DNA of 22,442 nucleotides from a virus. The translations under genes and the position numbers were made by a program. The notes below the pieces were generated by a model. It did not search any database, was not told the DNA's origin, and was given only the letters and a program-made list of their open reading frames with translations. Where the stretch lies: the IMG/VR virus record IMGVR_UViG_3300027796_000117, positions 1 to 22,442 of that record; one strand, 5' to 3'. Position 1 is the stretch's first letter. Each line of letters opens with the position of its first letter. Below are positions 21,870-22,442 of the stretch, one piece after another.

Positions 21870-22442
21870 TTGACCGTTGAACTGATATTAGGTGACTGCC
21901 TCGAAGTGATGAAGTCCATCCCCGACAAGAGTATTGACGCGGTGATAACCGACCCGCCGTACGGGATGAAGTCACATAATATGAGATTAGCAGTTAGTAT
22001 GATGAATAACGACTGGGACGAAAATCCGGCATCAGATGAACAAATCAACACTATATTGGATATTGGGAAAACCACAGTTATTTGGGGCGGTAATTATTTC
22101 AAACTTCCTCCGTCAAGATGCTGGTTAGTTTGGGATAAAAAATCATTTGACAAAATGACATTTGCAGATTGTGAATTGGCGTGGACTAATGTTGACGCAA
22201 CCGTATCTATATTTAGAAAATCACCTCAAAACATGGATGGTGGGAAAGTCCACCCGACACAAAAACCAGAAAACCTTATGAGGTGGTGTATAGAAAAATT
22301 TACAAAAGAAGGTGATACCATCCTTGACCCGTTTATGGGCTCGGGAACTACTGGCGTGGCGTGTGTACAGACCGGGCGTAACTTTATCGGGATTGAGATT
22401 GACGAAGGGTATTTCAAGATAGCGGAGAAAAGAATACATGAC
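21870..22442 (+). CDS. DNA methyltransferase (N4/N6, beta class order), 3' partial
   Basis: A frame from TTG 21870 runs to the window end without a stop (191 residues visible). The start follows AGGAT; the upstream in-frame TAG at 21849 leaves no ATG. VITDPPYGMK with DPPY at 28-31 is catalytic motif IV, and VHPTQKPENLMRWCIEKF with ILDPFMGSGTTGVA (153-160) and NFIGIEIDEGYF is SAM-binding motif I, X and II. Motif IV comes first, with the target-recognition part between, as in beta-class enzymes. No restriction enzyme is visible, so this looks like an orphan phage methylase that protects phage DNA or marks it. The central part has clearly lower G+C than both ends. Confidence 0.9.
   Translation, partial: MTVELILGDCLEVMKSIPDKSIDAVITDPPYGMKSHNMRLAVSMMNNDWDENPASDEQINTILDIGKTTVIWGGNYFKLPPSRCWLVWDKKSFDKMTFADCELAWTNVDATVSIFRKSPQNMDGGKVHPTQKPENLMRWCIEKFTKEGDTILDPFMGSGTTGVACVQTGRNFIGIEIDEGYFKIAEKRIHD

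Larger units (their letters stand above)
1..22442 (+). mobile_element. Tailed phage or prophage late structural region
   Basis: The gene order is the canonical late order of HK97-type phages: terminase, portal, minor head protein, protease-capsid, connectors, tail tube, tail chaperones, tape measure, hub, fibres, lysis. Every convincing gene is on the plus strand, and most neighbours overlap by 1 to 60 nt or are separated by fewer than 15 nt. Both ends of the window cut through genes, so the element extends beyond it on each side. There is no integrase, repressor or attachment repeat here, so integration status is unknown. Siphovirus-like morphology is inferred from the tail tube without a visible sheath gene. 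Confidence 0.9.

Noticed and set aside
1-22442. CRISPR array, tRNA or rRNA genes
   Set aside because: No regularly spaced repeats except the coding 15-bp YWG units, and no cloverleaf or rRNA-like stretch was found.

Overview
The window is one uninterrupted, plus-strand late (structural) gene block of a tailed double-stranded DNA bacteriophage or prophage (Caudoviricetes, HK97-type head). No tail sheath or baseplate-wedge gene is visible, while a tail tube, a frameshifted tail chaperone pair and a roughly 500-residue tape measure are present, so a siphovirus-like long non-contractile tail is the best reading. No integrase, repressor, replication gene, attachment site, tRNA or host gene is seen, so free phage and prophage cannot be told apart. 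The host is bacterial. The lysin combines GH25, cysteine-peptidase-like and SH3-type modules, and Shine-Dalgarno (SD) sites are common. The general look reminds me of phages of Chloroflexota or Gram-positive bacteria, but that is an impression and was not tested.

Layout. 3-1482: terminase small-subunit-like end and large terminase. 1484-4009: portal, SPP1 gp7/Mu F-like minor head protein, gp10-like connector. 3999-5821: a 44-residue ORF, then a prohead protease fused to an HK97-fold major capsid protein, with a strong internal start that would also make the capsid alone. 5834-7527: small virion or decoration protein, a GAAA-capped hairpin, a small ORF, a gp6-like connector and a tail-completion protein. 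7536-11485: an unusual insert of six sugar-related genes (three GT-A glycosyltransferases, a sugar nucleotidyltransferase-like protein, an FkbM methyltransferase and a DUF115/GT42-like protein) between head-tail joining and tail-tube genes. 11466-14657: small ORF, tail tube, tail assembly chaperones joined by a predicted -1 frameshift, tape measure. 14654-16951: tail hub and a fibre-like protein. 16954-18652: exported small protein and three-module endolysin. 18664-21505: a series of tail-appendage-like proteins, including a DUF1566 tip, a YWG-repeat protein and Ig-like/BppU-like domains. 21514-21831: XhlA-like holin candidate. 21870-end: DNA methyltransferase, cut by the window edge.

Genes are packed with ATGA, TAATG or GTGA junctions, which implies one or a few long co-transcribed and translationally coupled messages. 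The longest gap between genes is the 45 nt at 6248-6292, which holds the hairpin; there is no gene-free stretch over 300 bases.

The most interesting points are the glycan cassette inside the morphogenesis operon, the A AAA AAC frameshift site with its 10-bp stem, the internal start in the protease-capsid fusion, and composition breaks inside the lysin, the DUF1566 protein and the methyltransferase that suggest domain swapping.
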